A DNA stretch of 64,000 bases from Undaria pinnatifida (taxonomy: Eukaryota; Sar; Phaeophyceae; Laminariales; Alariaceae), in assembly GCA_012845835.1 (NCBI GenBank), contig JABAKD010000026.1, forward strand, positions 13,156,111 to 13,220,110, read 5' to 3'. A model generated the notes under the pieces. The model did not search any database, had not been told where the DNA came from, and worked only from the letters and a program-made list of their open reading frames with translations. Shown here in pieces: positions 1 through 12,119 of the stretch. The position numbers and the translations under genes were made by a program. Numbering within the stretch: position 1 is the first letter of the stretch; each line of letters opens with the position of its first letter.

Positions 1-140
1 GATGAGAGCCTTCATTTTCATCGCCAGAAGAGTTCAGCCCTTTATGAGCTCTCGTCGACCCGCATCGAATTGCGCCAACAACCCACGCTGCTGATATGTG
101 CTCCATCATCGTCAGCAGTTGTTTGACTCCTGAGATTCGT
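1..140 (-). mobile_element. S2 SINE fragment
   Basis: Matches the S2 body: CCTTCATTTTCATCGC, then AGAAGAGTTCAGC, a CTCGTCGACCCGC block and CAACCCACGCTGCTG. It is truncated by the window edge and lacks the tRNA-like head. Confidence 0.6.
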
Positions 141-687
141 CGTGTCTGGTTGATAGTAAAATGGTTCCATCGAGTGTCGAGTGTCGACAACAACCATTAA
201 AGCGTTTCGGGATCGCTCGCTTACCGAGCAAGCTACAGCAAGCAATCAATGGACTTCCGGGGGGGGGGGGGGGCGTCGTGCACACATAGTTCTATCTTCG
301 AGGGTTCTGCTTGCATCGAAAGCGACATTGCCTCGTTGCTAGTGCTGTTTTGCCTATATAGCAGCGGCGCCCTGCCCTCTGTCGAATGCACCCGGCCCTA
401 TGGTTCTTTCTTTCTATGTGTCGGATTTTACGAGTAGGCGTTGGGTCCTCTCGTCGTACGTGTTCGAACAAAACGAAAAAAAAAACTCTCACAGTCAGGA
501 GCTCACAGCTCAAAAGCCCTTAGTTACGTTTTTCATCAGTCAGGTTTTGGCCTAAAAACGGGCTCATTGTACCAGATACCTGGTACAAATTTAGTTACAT
601 GATTAAAGAGCACAGCGCAGCAGCACGCAACACACAAATATTGCAATGCTGCTGCAGCAACACCAACAGCGGTAGTGCCGCAGCCGC
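141..687. other. No gene seen
   Basis: Unique-looking sequence with a poly-G run near 258-273. Short ORFs only, without codon structure. Confidence 0.5.

Positions 688-735
<48 letters not shown>
688..735 (+). repeat. (TGC)n microsatellite
   Basis: About 15 perfect TGC triplets. They create short poly-Ala, poly-Leu or poly-Ser ORFs on both strands that are not genes. Confidence 0.95.
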
Positions 736-2975
736 ACAAACGCGACATAGTGTTCTTGTTGTTGGTGCACACATTTCTAGCAGCGCTACTCGCACCCTCT
801 AGCAGTAGCAGCCCCACCAACAGAAGACAACATTATTGTGCTTCTTCTGCTGCAGCGCTGCAGCAGCCCAAACAGCAGGACAAGAGTAGTGAAACGCCAC
901 GAGGAACTGCCTACTTGTTGAACATGATATTAAATGGTTCCCATATCGATGCCATCCCCGTCACAAAACAATAGACTGCAGGCTGCAGCCAGTATGGTGC
1001 GCGGCTGTACTGCTGTACCCTGCTGTGTGCTACCTGGTGCACGAGTAACATATACATCCCACAGCGCTACCTGTCACATTGCTGGTGCTGACGCTGTATA
1101 CACTGCTGCTCGGTGCTAGGTGTACGCAGTATCATCACAGCCTGCCGCACCTCTTTATTATCAATAACAACATGGAATGCGTCGACCTGTTGTTTTTTTT
1201 TTCGTGTGAATTCAGGGATGAAAGTTTCACAAAGATGTGCACGAAATGCTCCAGGGTCGGCCACCAACTAGTCTAGACTATAGATCGGCATCAATAATAG
1301 TTCAGCGTCAGCTTCAGCTTCAGCGTGTGCGTAGGAATGGATGCCTTCGGTTTCGGCGCAAAAAGACCACCGATGAAATATTAGGTCAATCTTTTCCCCT
1401 GTTGTCTAATTTTACAATGGACACGTTACGGGTATCGCATCATATAAAACATTTTTTTTCTACTGGTAGTATCAATCAGCTTGTCTCCCCTCTAGTGTTG
1501 ATACAGCAGCAGCAGCAGCGGTCTCTCCGTATTACCGGTATGCGTCGGCCAACAAAATACCGGCACAGTTTGCCGGAGACCGGCAGTATCAGGATAGTAC
1601 CGAGACCCTCGTTGGTAGTACAGCACTGCTGTGTAGTACTGGTTACATACCGGTGGGTTCCAGCTGTCTGTGTGCTAATCAGTTTCACCTGCACTCATTG
1701 GTACAACAAGCAAATTAGTTTACACCGGCATTAGCCATCATGATGTGGAGACCCCCACCACCCACCAGTACTGCTCCCGTATTGATCTGATATGAAACAT
1801 TAATATCATTACTCGTATACTTCTTGGTATAGAGCGGTGCGAGCGATAAGACAGAATACGCGATACAACAGGCGACGCAAAATAGCTAGTACGGTTGTTC
1901 TCACATTAACTCGCATAATCAAGTCCGTGGTCACAGGTATTGAGGAGTGACGCGGTAGGCCACGCGATACAGCGAGCATGATGACGGGCGGGGTGCACGG
2001 AACGGAACACGCGTGTTGTTCTTTATTTTTTAATTTTTTTTTAATGTCTGTGTTTTAGCGTGCTAAAAAGCGGTTTTGAGCCACTCTTATTCCCATATAC
2101 AAAAAACGTTTTTCTGTGTGGTTCGTGTTCTTTTGTTGCTGTTCTCACATTAGACTCATTATTTAACTTGCACATCATCAGCTTCGTGGTTGACCAGAGG
2201 ACAAGCTCCAGTCACCCTGGCGTGGAAAGAACACGTACGGACGTAATAAGCTACGTAGACTCGCCAGCAATGGGGATGTAGCGAGAGGTTACGCAAGGTA
2301 CAACGCGCTACCTGAAAAATACGCGTCCGATCTTAAACAACTACCTGGCAATGCCGGTACGTTACGTACCTCTGTCGGTAGGTTACGTACCTCGTACTTT
2401 GTTCTTCTGTCATCAACTACGCGTGAAATGGCATTTCCTCCGAGGATTCCTTTTCCTTTTCCTTCTTCTCTACTAGAATATAGCATTTTCCCATATTTTA
2501 AATATCGGCGGGTCCTCTAGTACCACATTTTTGTATTGAGAAAATGCCAGCACCGGAAATTCTACCAGTATGCACTCCGAGCCACCATGGTATTTCGCTC
2601 TCCCTCTCGCCTTCTTGCCTATCATATATAGCACTGCACTACGGTACGAGTATAGAGCCCAACCTCACAGCTCCGGTGAACAATTTCGATTCAGAGCAGC
2701 AGTGGATCAAACACTCCCAATCACGGGGGGGGCGGGGCATCATTAGCGGCATTGCAGCGTTTGGGGGATAATGCGAAGCAAGAATCACATTTTTGTATAA
2801 TACGTACGAACAACGATATTTTTGCACGTAGCTCGGGCCTTATTATTCATCCCGCGTCAAGCTTGGTTCGACAGAAGAACAGAAGAAACAGGGTGGTGCA
2901 TGGGTGGTGGTGTGGTGGTGATGAATAGATGATCATTTTAATATCCACACCAGGTGTTTTCGTTAGATACCAGGT
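736..2975. other. No gene seen
   Basis: Mixed-composition sequence, with a CAG run at 1505-1518 and several short AT-rich tracts. Longest ORF is 165 codons with no recognisable domain or splice structure. Confidence 0.5.
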
Positions 2976-3019
2976 GTGGTGTTGTTCGACCATGGGTGCT
3001 TTTATATTCATAGACACCT

Positions 3020-3225
3020 GCTACTACTGCTGTCGTTTTCGTGGCTGTTGTTGACGTTGTTGTTTTGTTGTTGTTGATGATGTTATTCTGTTGTTGACGT
3101 TGACGTTGTTGGTGGTGAAGATGGTGAGCAGAGAACAGAGGAGGAGGATTGGCATCAATGTTGATGTTGGTGCTGTTGTTGTCCTTGTCGTCGTTCACAT
3201 CGTTGATGTCGGTGTTTGTGTGCTC
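3020..3225 (+). repeat. TTG/GTT-rich degenerate microsatellite
   Basis: Imperfect GTTGTT and GTTGAC units that grade into GATGTTGGT units. Confidence 0.7.
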
Positions 3226-3309
3226 GTCTTGATGACGAGGACCAAGGAGATATGGCTACGCGTTTGTCGGTCCTCAAGCAGTGGTGGATTTTGTGCGCCG
3301 CTATGATAC

Positions 3310-4215
3310 CACTTTCATCCCCACCACCGCAACAACCACCACCCCTAACTACCACCGTCCCATCGCCAACACCCACACCAACACCAACACCGCTCCTATT
3401 TCCACCACCACCACCACCACCACCACCACCACAACTACCACCATCACCCCCCCCCGTCTCCTCTTACCGCCACCACCGCTACCACCACCACTGTCACCCC
3501 CCCCCCCCCCCTCGTTTTACTGCCACCACCGCCATCACTACCACGACCGCCGTCACCATCAACGCCACTAATACTTGTAACACCATCATCACCGACACCA
3601 CCACCACCACCACCACCACAACTACCACCATCACCCCCCCCCGTCTCCTCTTACCGCCACCACCGCTACCACCACCACTGTCACCCCCCCCCCCCCCTCG
3701 TTTTACTGCCACCACCGCCATCACTACCACGACCGCCGTCACCATCAACGCCACTAATACTTTTACACCATCATCACCGACACCACCACCACCACCACCA
3801 CCACAACTACCACCATCACCCCCCCCCGTCTCCTCTTACCGCCACCACCGCTACCACCACCACTGTCACCCCCCCCCCCCCCCCTCGTTTTACTGCCACC
3901 ACCGCCATCACTACCACGACCGCCGTCACCATCAACGCCACTAATACTTTTAACACCATCATCACCGACACCACCACCACCACCACCAAACCCAACAACA
4001 CCACAACCAACACCATTACCCACCAACACATTACCCACCAACACCAACACCAACGCCACCGTCAACACCACCGCCGCCAACGCTACCACCACCACCCCCC
4101 CCCCCCACCATCACATAACCACCTCCCCACTCCCTCCCCCCACCAACCCATTACTACCACCAATACCAACACCACCACCGCCACCACCAACACGCCACCA
4201 CCACCACCGCCACAA
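3310..4215. repeat. CCA-rich minisatellite with ~186-bp higher-order repeat
   Basis: CCACCA-rich sequence. A ~186-bp unit carrying GTCTCCTCTTACCGCC recurs at about 3456, 3642 and 3828, each with a C homopolymer and CTCGTTTTACTGCCACC. The long Pro/Thr/His ORFs across it are by-products. Confidence 0.9.
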
Positions 4216-4623
4216 CAACTCACACTGATCCACGCGTCCTGTCCTATACCCTTTGCTCTGCATACATGATGTCATACCATTTTATACTGTTGGCAGATAT
4301 GCAACGACTACTGCGAAGGGGGAGGCTCGACAGGAAAAACAACCTACGCCTACTACACCTTGCAATGGGGGAAGGAGTGCTGGTGAGCGGCAATTTCCTA
4401 TTTTCGATAATTTAGCACTTGACGTATTTTATGTTTTTTTATTTGCTAGATCTTGACCAATGTGCAGCACGAACTACAACGTCGACCAATCGAGTAGTAA
4501 CCGCTCCCCCATGAGGGAGAAGACCAAGACGAACCAGAGAAAAGTGGATCGACATACTCACGCATCCGTATACAGGGAAGCTTGCGCTGGTGGAGGAGTA
4601 GTAACGGGGATCGCTGAAGTCGT

Positions 4624-4861
4624 TCTACAGCAGTAGCCCTCCCAAATCTTTCTTCTACGACATCACCGGTTTCGAAACCAACTCCCGGCCGTATTTCCTG
4701 AAATACAGCGACCCCTGCCACCCCGACGTCATCGTTCGATAGTCCTTTGCAAACAAGAAAATATGTCAAGATGGTTTCTTCAAAGCATCCTTTCTCGAGT
4801 CTAGCAGCCATGAAACGCTGGTTAAAGAAAGTCGCCGGTTTTGGGGGGGGGCATTGCAGAA
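4624..4861 (+). mobile_element. D-family TIR element (MITE-like)
   Basis: Shares with other D copies CAGTAGCCC at the left, CGGTTTCGAAACCA, CTCCCGGCCGTAT, ACCCCGACGTCATCGTTCG, AGCAGCCATGAAACG and GGTTAAAGAAAGTCGCCGG, then a poly-G end. Confidence 0.75.
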
Positions 4862-4864
4862 TCT

Positions 4865-5065
4865 CAGTCGCCGGTAGGGACAGCTCGCGCTGTCGCTGCC
4901 ATGGGAACTGAAGGACACGCCAGCTAGCGCTGGATTTCGAACGCGATTGAGTTAAATTGACGCACTGTGCGACGGAGGTGTTTGAAAGTACGTGGAAGTG
5001 TGGTGAGCTTCAGGTTTGTTTTCACCCATACGCCGAAGGGTATAAAAAAAAAAAGAAGAAATAAA
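4865..5065 (+). repeat. Dispersed repeat G, copy 1
   Basis: Similar to 51112-51305: GCCAGCTAGCGYTGG, GAGTTAAATYGACRCAC and TACGTGGAAGTGTGGTGAGC in the same order, with an A-rich right end. Family unknown. Confidence 0.7.
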
Positions 5066-5159
5066 AGGAAACCCACAAACCCACGCTACGAATGCGTTTT
5101 TTTTTTTCCCCCTCCGTCAACAATACATGTTTAGCCAAGTGTTTTTTGGTGTTAAGTGG

Positions 5160-5530
5160 AGAAGTGTTTTGTCACACTTGACTGGTGGCTCGCTGCGCGA
5201 GAAGGCACTTGACGATCGTCGGGAGTGGCGGAATGTGTTACAACATTTGACTGCGCGAGAAGTCACTTGGCCATCGTCGGGAGTGGCGGAATGTTTTACA
5301 ACATTTGACTGCGCGAGAAGTCACTTATAGATCGTCGGGAGTGGCGGAATGTTTTGTCACACTGGACTGCGCTAGAAGGCACTTGGCGATCGTCGGGAGT
5401 GGCGGAATGTTTTTTCACACTGGACTGCGCGAGAAGGCACTTGGCGATCGTCGGGAGTGGCGGAATGTTTTGTCATACTTGACTGCGCGAGAAGGCACTT
5501 GGCGATCGTCGGGAGTGGCGGAGTGTTTAG
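5160..5530 (+). repeat. 58-bp minisatellite, about six copies
   Basis: CGTCGGGAGTGGCGGA recurs at 5217, 5275, 5333, 5391, 5449 and 5507, an exact 58-bp period. Each unit carries GACTGCGCGAGAAG. Open frames through it come from the repeat. Confidence 0.95.
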
Positions 5531-5769
5531 TCGGCGACTTTCGCTTTGAGGCGGAGAATGTCACCGATGGGATGCTCGTACTTAGTCCCCTGTAAAGGGA
5601 ACAGCAGAATTTGGCTAGGAAGGCCGCATGGTGTGATGACAAAGTGCGCATGGGTTACGTTGTACGCACGTGTAGGATGTAACGTGCTGAAAGACACGAA
5701 CACTTTTTACAGGACGCACAGCTGTAGCTGGAGACGAATAGTCTAGACTGCATACATAGAAGATGATGC

Positions 5770-6530
5770 ATACACAGGTGATGGAAGGGATTTGTACCGC
5801 AGGAACGCTGGAGGAAGGTGAGGTAGTATGGCAGATTCGAACACGTTAGCGTATCCTACATACGCAAACACACAGGAGTACTACTGCTGCGCTATACATT
5901 TGTCATAGTCTAAGCATGTATGTGTACTACACACAGACAGCGAGAGCTGTGTGCACACCGCTGTACACACCTGCATCGACAGGTGGTGATGGAAGGGATT
6001 TGTACCGTAGGAACGCTGGAGGAAGGTGAGGTAGTATGGCAGGGGTTCGAACACGTACGCGCATCCTACACACGCAAACACACAGGAGTACTACGGCTGC
6101 GCTACTATACATGAAGCCTATCTGCTACACACAGCGAGAGCTGTGTTCACACCGCTGTACATACACACACACTGCTGTGACCATGCTGAGTGCGCAGCGT
6201 ATAAGCAGTGCCGTGTACACACCTGCATTCACATGTGATAGAAGGGATTTGAACCGCAGGAGCGCTGGAGGGTGAGGTAGTATGTATGGCAGGTTCGAAC
6301 ACGTATGCATTCACATGTGATGGAAGGGATTTGCACCGCAGGAGCGCTGGAGGAAGGTGAGGTAGTATGGCAGGTTCGAACACGTACGCATTCACATGTG
6401 ATGGAAGGGATTTGTACCGCAGGAGCGCTGGAGGAAGGTGAGGTAGTATATATGGCAGGTTCGAACACGTACGCGTATCCTACACACGCAAACACACAGG
6501 AGTATTGCTGCGCTACACACGTATGTACCA
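5770..6530 (+). repeat. Tandem/clustered repeats with GATGGAAGGGATTTG unit
   Basis: Five copies of GAAGGGATTTGTACCGCAGG, each followed by ACGCTGGAGGAAGGTGAGG and a TTCGAACACGTACGC end, near 5783, 5990, 6241, 6323 and 6405. Some also carry GCAAACACACAGGAGTA. Confidence 0.85.
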
Positions 6531-6534
6531 CACA

Positions 6535-6860
6535 GAGAGAGCCCTGTGAATGTGCATCGGAAGAGTTGGTCTCCCCAGTCAAGATACCGCTCTGTCTGCT
6601 GTAGGGACATTCCGCTGCATGGTGTGTGTGCGGAGATTCCGCCGCAGCACGAGGAGGTGGTACGCCGTAAGGTTTGAAGAGGGCGAAGAACACGCAGCCG
6701 CAGAGAAGGAGGAGCCTAGAACGAGCGAAGAGGCTCATAGCAGACACCCACAGCACGCGGCGGAGGCGAGCTGCGACAGGAACCAGCGAGAGAAAGTATG
6801 CAGCAGCCGAACTGAAGGACGCAGTCGCCGCCGCTCGCAGACACGGCAGACCGCAAGGGC
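6535..6860. other. GC-rich unique stretch, no supported gene
   Basis: Open for about 85-115 codons on the + strand with an Arg/Ala-rich translation (for example AAELKDAVAAARRHGR). No domain, no splice structure, and it grades into the 343-bp tandem array. Probably not coding. Confidence 0.4.
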
Positions 6861-8550
6861 AGGATCGAACAGCAGAGGCGCAAACGTTCCAGCGTAACGC
6901 CGAAAAGCGCGGTGTATCCGACGAGGGATAGCAAAAGAGGGTGTGCGGTGTGCGCTGCGAGGGTGTTTGCGTAGGTTGTAGTTCGTAGCGCCGTTTGATT
7001 TGGATCGCAGCCGTTTGAATTTTATTGTTTTGTAAGGACGAGGAGGTTTTTTTGGGAAGGGATTTTTTTTTCCGCAGCCCAGGGCACAACGAAGTGAAAT
7101 GTTTTTGGTGTGTGTTGTGTTCGTTGTCCCAAATGCCCCGCACGAGCACGACCGAACAGCAGAGGCGCAAAGTTCCAGCGCATGCACCACCAGCGCTGGG
7201 TTGGCAGGCCAGCCGAACGGTGCTTGGATGCTACTATTAGCAGTGTAGTGTGTGTTGGTATTGGTGTGTGTGTCCCAAAATGCCCCCACGAGCTGGTTGT
7301 TTGCGTGCCAGGTTGTAGTTCGTCGCGCCGTTTGATTTGAATCGCAGCCGTTTGAATTTTATGGTTTTGTAAGGACGAAGAGGGTTTTTTGGGAAGGGAC
7401 GTTTTTTCCGCAGCCCAGGGCACAACGAAGTGAAATGTTTGTGTGTTGTGTTGTTTTTTGTTTTTGTTGTCCCGCATCGTGATGTAGCAGGATCGAACAG
7501 CAGAGGCGCAAACGTTCCAGCGCATGCACCACCAGCGCTGGGTTGGCAGGCCAGCCGAAGGGTGCTTGTATGCTACTACTAGCAGTGTAGAGTGCGTTGG
7601 TGTTCGTGTGTGTGTCCCAAAATGCACCCACGAGGTGGTTGTTTGCGTACGAGGGTGTAGTTCGTCACGCCGTTTGATTTGAATCGCAGCCGTTTGAATT
7701 TTATGGTTTTGTAAGGACGAGGAGGGTTTTTTGGGAAGGGACGTTTTTTCCGCAGCCCAGGGCACAACGAAGTGAAATGTTTGTGTGTTGTGTTGTTTTT
7801 TTGTTTTTGTTGTCCCGCATCGTGATGTAGCAGGATCGAACAGCAGAGGCGCAAACGTTCCAGCGCATGCACCACCAGCGCTGGGTTGGCAGGCCAGCCG
7901 AAGGGTGCTTGTATGCTACTACTAGCAGTGTAGAGTGCGTTGGTGTTCGTGTGTGTGTCCCAAAATGCACCCACGAGGTGGTTGTTTGCGTGCGAGGGTG
8001 TAGTTCGTCACGCCGTTTGATTTGAATCGCAGCCGTTTGAATTTTATGGTTTTGTAAGGACGAGGAGGGTTTTTTGGGAAGGGACGTTTTTTTCCGCATC
8101 CCAGGGCACAACGAAGTGAAATGTTTGTGTGTTGTGTTGTTTTTTGTTTTTGTTGTCCCGCATCGTGATGTAGCAGGATCGAACAGCAGAGGCGCAAACG
8201 TTCAAGCGCATGCACCACCAGCGGTGGGTTGGCAGGCCAGCCGAAGGGTGCTTGTATGCTACTACTAGCAGTGTAGAGTGTGTTGGTGTTCGTGTGTGTG
8301 TCCCAAAATGCACCCACGAGGTGGTTGTTTGCGTGCGAGGGTGTAGTTCGTCACGCCGTTTGATTTGAATCGCAGCCGTTTGAATTTTATGGTTTTGTAA
8401 GGACGAAGAGGGTTTTTTGGGAAGGGACGTTTTTTTCCGCAGCCCAGGGCACAACGAAGTGAAATGTTTGTGTGTTGTGTTGTTTTTTTTTTGTTGTCCC
8501 GCATCGTGATGTAGCAGGATCGAACAGCAGAGGCGCAAACGTTCAAGCGC
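6860..8550. repeat. ~343-bp tandem array, about five units
   Basis: AGGGCACAACGAAGTGAAAT recurs at 7081, 7417, 7759, 8103 and 8446 (spacing 336-344). Each unit also has GGATCGAACAGCAGAGGCGC, TTGGCAGGCCAGCCGAA and GATTTGAATCGCAGCCG. The long minus-strand ORFs are repeated copies of one another. Confidence 0.95.
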
Positions 8551-8880
8551 ATGCACCACCAGCACTGGGTTGGCAGGGCAGCCGAACGGTGCTTGGATGC
8601 TAGTAGCAGTGTCGGGGGGGGGCGACGCGCCCCCCCCCGAACCCCCCCCCCCGGGCCCGACACAGTGTGCGTTGGACGGACCCTCACCAGCAGCTACTAC
8701 TAGCAGTGTAGAGTGTGTTGGTGTTCGTGTGTGTGTCCCAGAATGCACCACCAGCACTGGGTTGGCAGGGCAGCCGAACGGTGCTTGGATGCTAGTAGCA
8801 GTGTCGGGGGGGGGCGACGCGCCCCCCCCCGAACCCCCCCCCCCGGGCCCGACACAGTGTGCGTTGGAAGGACCCTCACC
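8551..8880. repeat. 192-bp duplication with GC-rich hairpin
   Basis: ATGCACCACCAGCACTGGGT starts at 8551 and 8743. Each copy contains an inverted repeat GTGTCGGGG...GGGCCCGACAC (8609-8663 and 8801-8855) with internal G9 and C9 runs, able to form a strong hairpin. Confidence 0.9.
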
Positions 8881-9584
8881 AGTGTGCGTTCGAAAAAGTA
8901 CATGGAAAAACTATAGTATGTATTTTTAACAATGTGCTGTAATGTGCAGACAGCATGAACTTCAACCACCGATATCTCCAAAAAAACTTTTTACCTAATA
9001 ACAGAAGGAGGAAAGAAGCCATCAGGGGGAAAAAAAATGGAAACCTATCTTGAACGAATTCTAACCTCCCCCTTCTTGCACCTGCGTCCGGCTTAGAGTC
9101 GGCATAGTCCACCTGCTGCACTACCACCACCCCTTCATTTATCATCACATGCTGATATATCGAGCAATATTTTGCGCATGGCAAGCTGTGGGACCCCCCA
9201 CCCCTCCCCTGTATTTATGGCTGAACTAATGCTGCATTATACCTGTGTACCTGTACACTATAGTCACCGGTACCATCCCTGTTGAGCGGGGGACGTCCCC
9301 TTTTAGCCTTCCTTGTGACCATTGCGAGGGTACTGTGACCGTTTATCGAAGGACAAGATCGACCTGACTGAGTAATCTCTGTATAATTGTTCTCGTACAT
9401 TATATATATGCCTGTGCAGTAGTTCCTTTACCTCATGACTCGTGTCCCGTGCTATCATGAGTAGTGAAGTATTCGGGCATAACGCGCGGGATAAAAACAC
9501 CGTTCTCGGTGATGGATTTCCGAGCCGTTTTTTGCTAAAAAAAAACAAAAAAACAAAAGGGCATTCACTCATTTCATGCATACG
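8881..9584. other. No gene seen
   Basis: Unique-looking AT-moderate sequence with short homopolymers and no supported ORF. Confidence 0.5.
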
Positions 9585-10168
9585 ACGCATGCATGCTACG
9601 ACAGAGGGTAGCGCTTTTAGGCATTTTTTTTTTTCCTGAATGACGGGGCTCCTTGACCCAAAATCGTCGAAAATACGCCATTTTTTTTCTTCATGATTCT
9701 CGTTGTGTACACGTAGGCCACGGGATTTTTCATCCGCGATGAAGCAGGTTTTATTTTTTTTCCAAATCCGTTTTGTTTTTTGTGTCTGAATGACGGGGCT
9801 CCTCAACCCAAAATCGTCGAAAATACGCCATTTTTTTTCTTCATGATTCTCGTTGTGTACACGTAGGCCACGGGATTTTTCATCCGCGATGAAGCAGGTT
9901 TTATTTTTTTTCCAAATCCGTTTTGTTTTTTGTGTCTGAATGACGGGGCTCCTTAACCCAAAAATCGTCGGAAATACGCCATTTTTTTTCTTCATGATTT
10001 TCGTTGTGTACACGTAGGCCACGGGATTTTTCATCCGCGATAAAGCAGGTTTTATTTTTTCCAAATCCGTTTCGGGGGTTAAAAAGGACACGAGTCTTGA
10101 GCTCCTCCTAAAGTGAGGGGTAGTATTAAGAAAGAAAAGTGGTGCACCTCTATCGTAGCACGCGTCAT
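9585..10168. mobile_element. E-family TIR element with internal 150-bp triplication
   Basis: Left end ATGCTACGACAGAGGGTAGC, right end GGTGCACCTCTATCGTAGCA, the E-family terminal inverted repeat. Inside, CTGAATGACGGGGCTCC starts at 9636, 9786 and 9936 (150-bp period). Each unit has AAAATCGTCGRAAATACGCC and CATCCGCGATRAAGCAGG. Because 150 is a multiple of 3, a 308-codon minus-strand ORF survives across it. Confidence 0.8.
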
Positions 10169-10169
10169 A

Positions 10170-10990
10170 CAAAGTCGTAGTGCCAACACCGTTGACTCTC
10201 GCATCCCCTACTGTGCCGGCACGGAGCACGTCGGGGTTTCACCGAACAGGCAGGCATTGCGTGCGCCAAGCTCGAAGTGCCGTTAGGTGCTGGGCGAACC
10301 GGTATGAAGGGTGCGAACTGCACCCTACGAAGGACTACCATGTAACAAAAACCAAGGGGGGCGACCAAGGCTATGGCATGGCATGTGTAGGGGGCATGAT
10401 ATGATGATATGTTATGATATACCCCCTCTGTTACTTCTGGGTTTGCACCACTCGCACCCCAGTGACTGCACCTCACGGAAAAAAAAAACGCACCTCTAAG
10501 GCGATGTTTTTGGCGCGGCGTGGCACACTATTCCGTTGCGGACTCAAAGTGGAATAATTATAAACAGCACGAAAGCTTCAAAGGTCGGAAATAAATCAGG
10601 GGGTTACTGGCGCGAGTAACCTCGAGCCACCGCGAAAAGGGATCCTAAAGAGACTCCCCCCTCATCCCGTAGCCTCAGCCGGGCGCAAGCAAACAACGAA
10701 AACGGTGACTTTCGAAAAAACTATCCTCGACATATTTGCACATATTTTTTCATGATGTCATATCATACTGGTTATAGTCGCATCGTTCAGCGTTTTTTGC
10801 ATCGTGAACCCTCAACGTTGTGTGTTTTGCCTTTCTCAGCTTGGGACTTTACCCGAGGGTGTGCTGTCTTTCATATGAGATGCCCCCCCCCCCCCCCCCC
10901 CCCCTTCCCCCCCCGACGCTCCCCTCTCCTCTCCAACCCCCCCGCCCCCCCGCCCCCGGCCTCCACACCCATACAAACTCCGTCCTCCCC
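10170..10990. other. No gene seen
   Basis: Contains a TATGATATGATGATATG patch near 10398 and a poly-C-rich tract at 10884-10960. Confidence 0.5.
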
Positions 10991-11300
10991 TCACCGGTTA
11001 TACGACTTACAGGGTATACTTGATGAACTAATGCATGCCTTCCACAGCTGTCAGATTCCTCCCCCCCCTCAAAACCGGGTTTTATAGTTCCGCGCACAGA
11101 TTGGTTGACATCACCCTGCTGACCCTGGTACAAGCTACATTGTAGTTCTAAGTGGAGTCGCCGACCTATATCCTTGATGAGGACGCACACCCAGTAATAC
11201 GCACGATCGGAGTATCACACACGGCTTGCGCAGATGAGTTGGGATGAAATCTTCGATATCACAGCCAGAAGAAGAGTGTATTTTTTTATATATAATATTA
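10991..11300 (+). repeat. B-family repeat, copy 1
   Basis: Order typical of B: CACCGGTTATACGACTTACA, CACAGCTGTCAGATT, GGGTTTTATAGTT, CATCACCCTGCTGACCCTGG, GGAGTCGCCGACCTATATCC, CGATCGGAGTATCACACACG, and GATGAGTTGGGATGAAATC. Confidence 0.85.
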
Positions 11301-11304
11301 ATGG

Positions 11305-11830
11305 TTTTATAGTTTGCGCGCACAGACTGGCTAACATCACCCTGTCGACCCTGATAGCTACACTGTAGTTGCAAGGGGAGTCGCCGCCACCTATATCCTT
11401 AATGCCGGTCGCCCCGGTGGCGTATCAGGTTATCCTCGAGCCTCGTGTAGGTCAGTTTCGTGAGTTCGAATCCCCCCGAGTGCATACTCGTATAAATTCG
11501 TGGGGACTTTTTCTTGCGCACAAATTGACTGCTGAAAGCGCGAGAGCGTGAGTTAGCAACATTCGATGAAAGATCGACTTGCAGTGGTATTGCTGAACCC
11601 TATGCGCGATAAAAAATGAAGGCAAGAACCGGGGGGGGAGAAGAGACGAGACCTGTGACCACGGCTAGTCCAGAAGCTGGAAAGTAGAAGTGTGACAGAA
11701 AAAAAAAAAAACCTTAATGAGTACACACAACCCGTAATACGCGCGATCGGTGTATCACACACAGCTTGCAAAGATGAGTTTCGACAAAATATTCGATCTC
11801 ACATCTGGAGTGTATTTTCATTTTCAACAT
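11305..11830 (+). repeat. B-family repeat, copy 2, split by an S1 SINE
   Basis: B sequence runs to CCTATATCCTTAATG at 11404 and resumes at 11712 with CCTTAATGAGTACACACAAC, ending GATGAGTTTCGACAAAATA and GGAGTGTATTTTCA. The intervening 307 bp are an S1 SINE. Confidence 0.9.
11405..11711 (+). mobile_element. S1 SINE, full length, with target duplication
   Basis: tRNA-like head with A box TGGCGTATCAGG and B box GAGTTCGAATCC, then a body with GCGCGAGAGCGTGAGTTAGC, GCTGAACCCTATGCGCGATA and CAGAAGCTGGAAAGTA, and a 3' poly-A tail. Flanked by CCTTAATG at 11397-11404 and 11712-11719. Pol III transcription and LINE-dependent mobility are inferred from SINE biology. Confidence 0.88.
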
Positions 11831-12119
11831 AATATTAATACAATGTTAATCGTAACCTCGTACATTCCGGCGCACCTCCTCCCTGGCTCAGAAGAAGAGC
11901 ACGGCCTTTTCCTGCTCTCACGTCGTCCATACTTCCGAAACCAAAAAAAGTCCAAACTGCCAATTTTCGATGTTCTTGTTTTCGTCCGCAACAATTACCT
12001 GGTCGTACATGTATAATACTCGTATGTGGTATATAAATGATTTTTTTTTCTCGATTGTTCTTTTCGGCTGTCGTGCCTACGGCGGCCAGAAGATATAACA
12101 CATTTATCCCCTCAAAATA

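Noticed and set aside
5217-5530. CRISPR-like array with 58-bp spacing
   Set aside because: The whole unit repeats, so there are no unique spacers. The surroundings are eukaryotic and there are no cas genes.
6229-8757. Long minus-strand ORFs as a multigene family
   Set aside because: They repeat with the 343-bp array and shift frame between units.
9303-10229. 308-codon minus-strand ORF, the longest in the window, as a gene
   Set aside because: It is a 150-bp DNA repeat read in one frame; other E copies do not preserve it.
11412-11475. Functional tRNA gene
   Set aside because: It has A- and B-box-like motifs but no cloverleaf I could close, and it recurs with the same 240-bp body and poly-A tail, so it is a SINE head.
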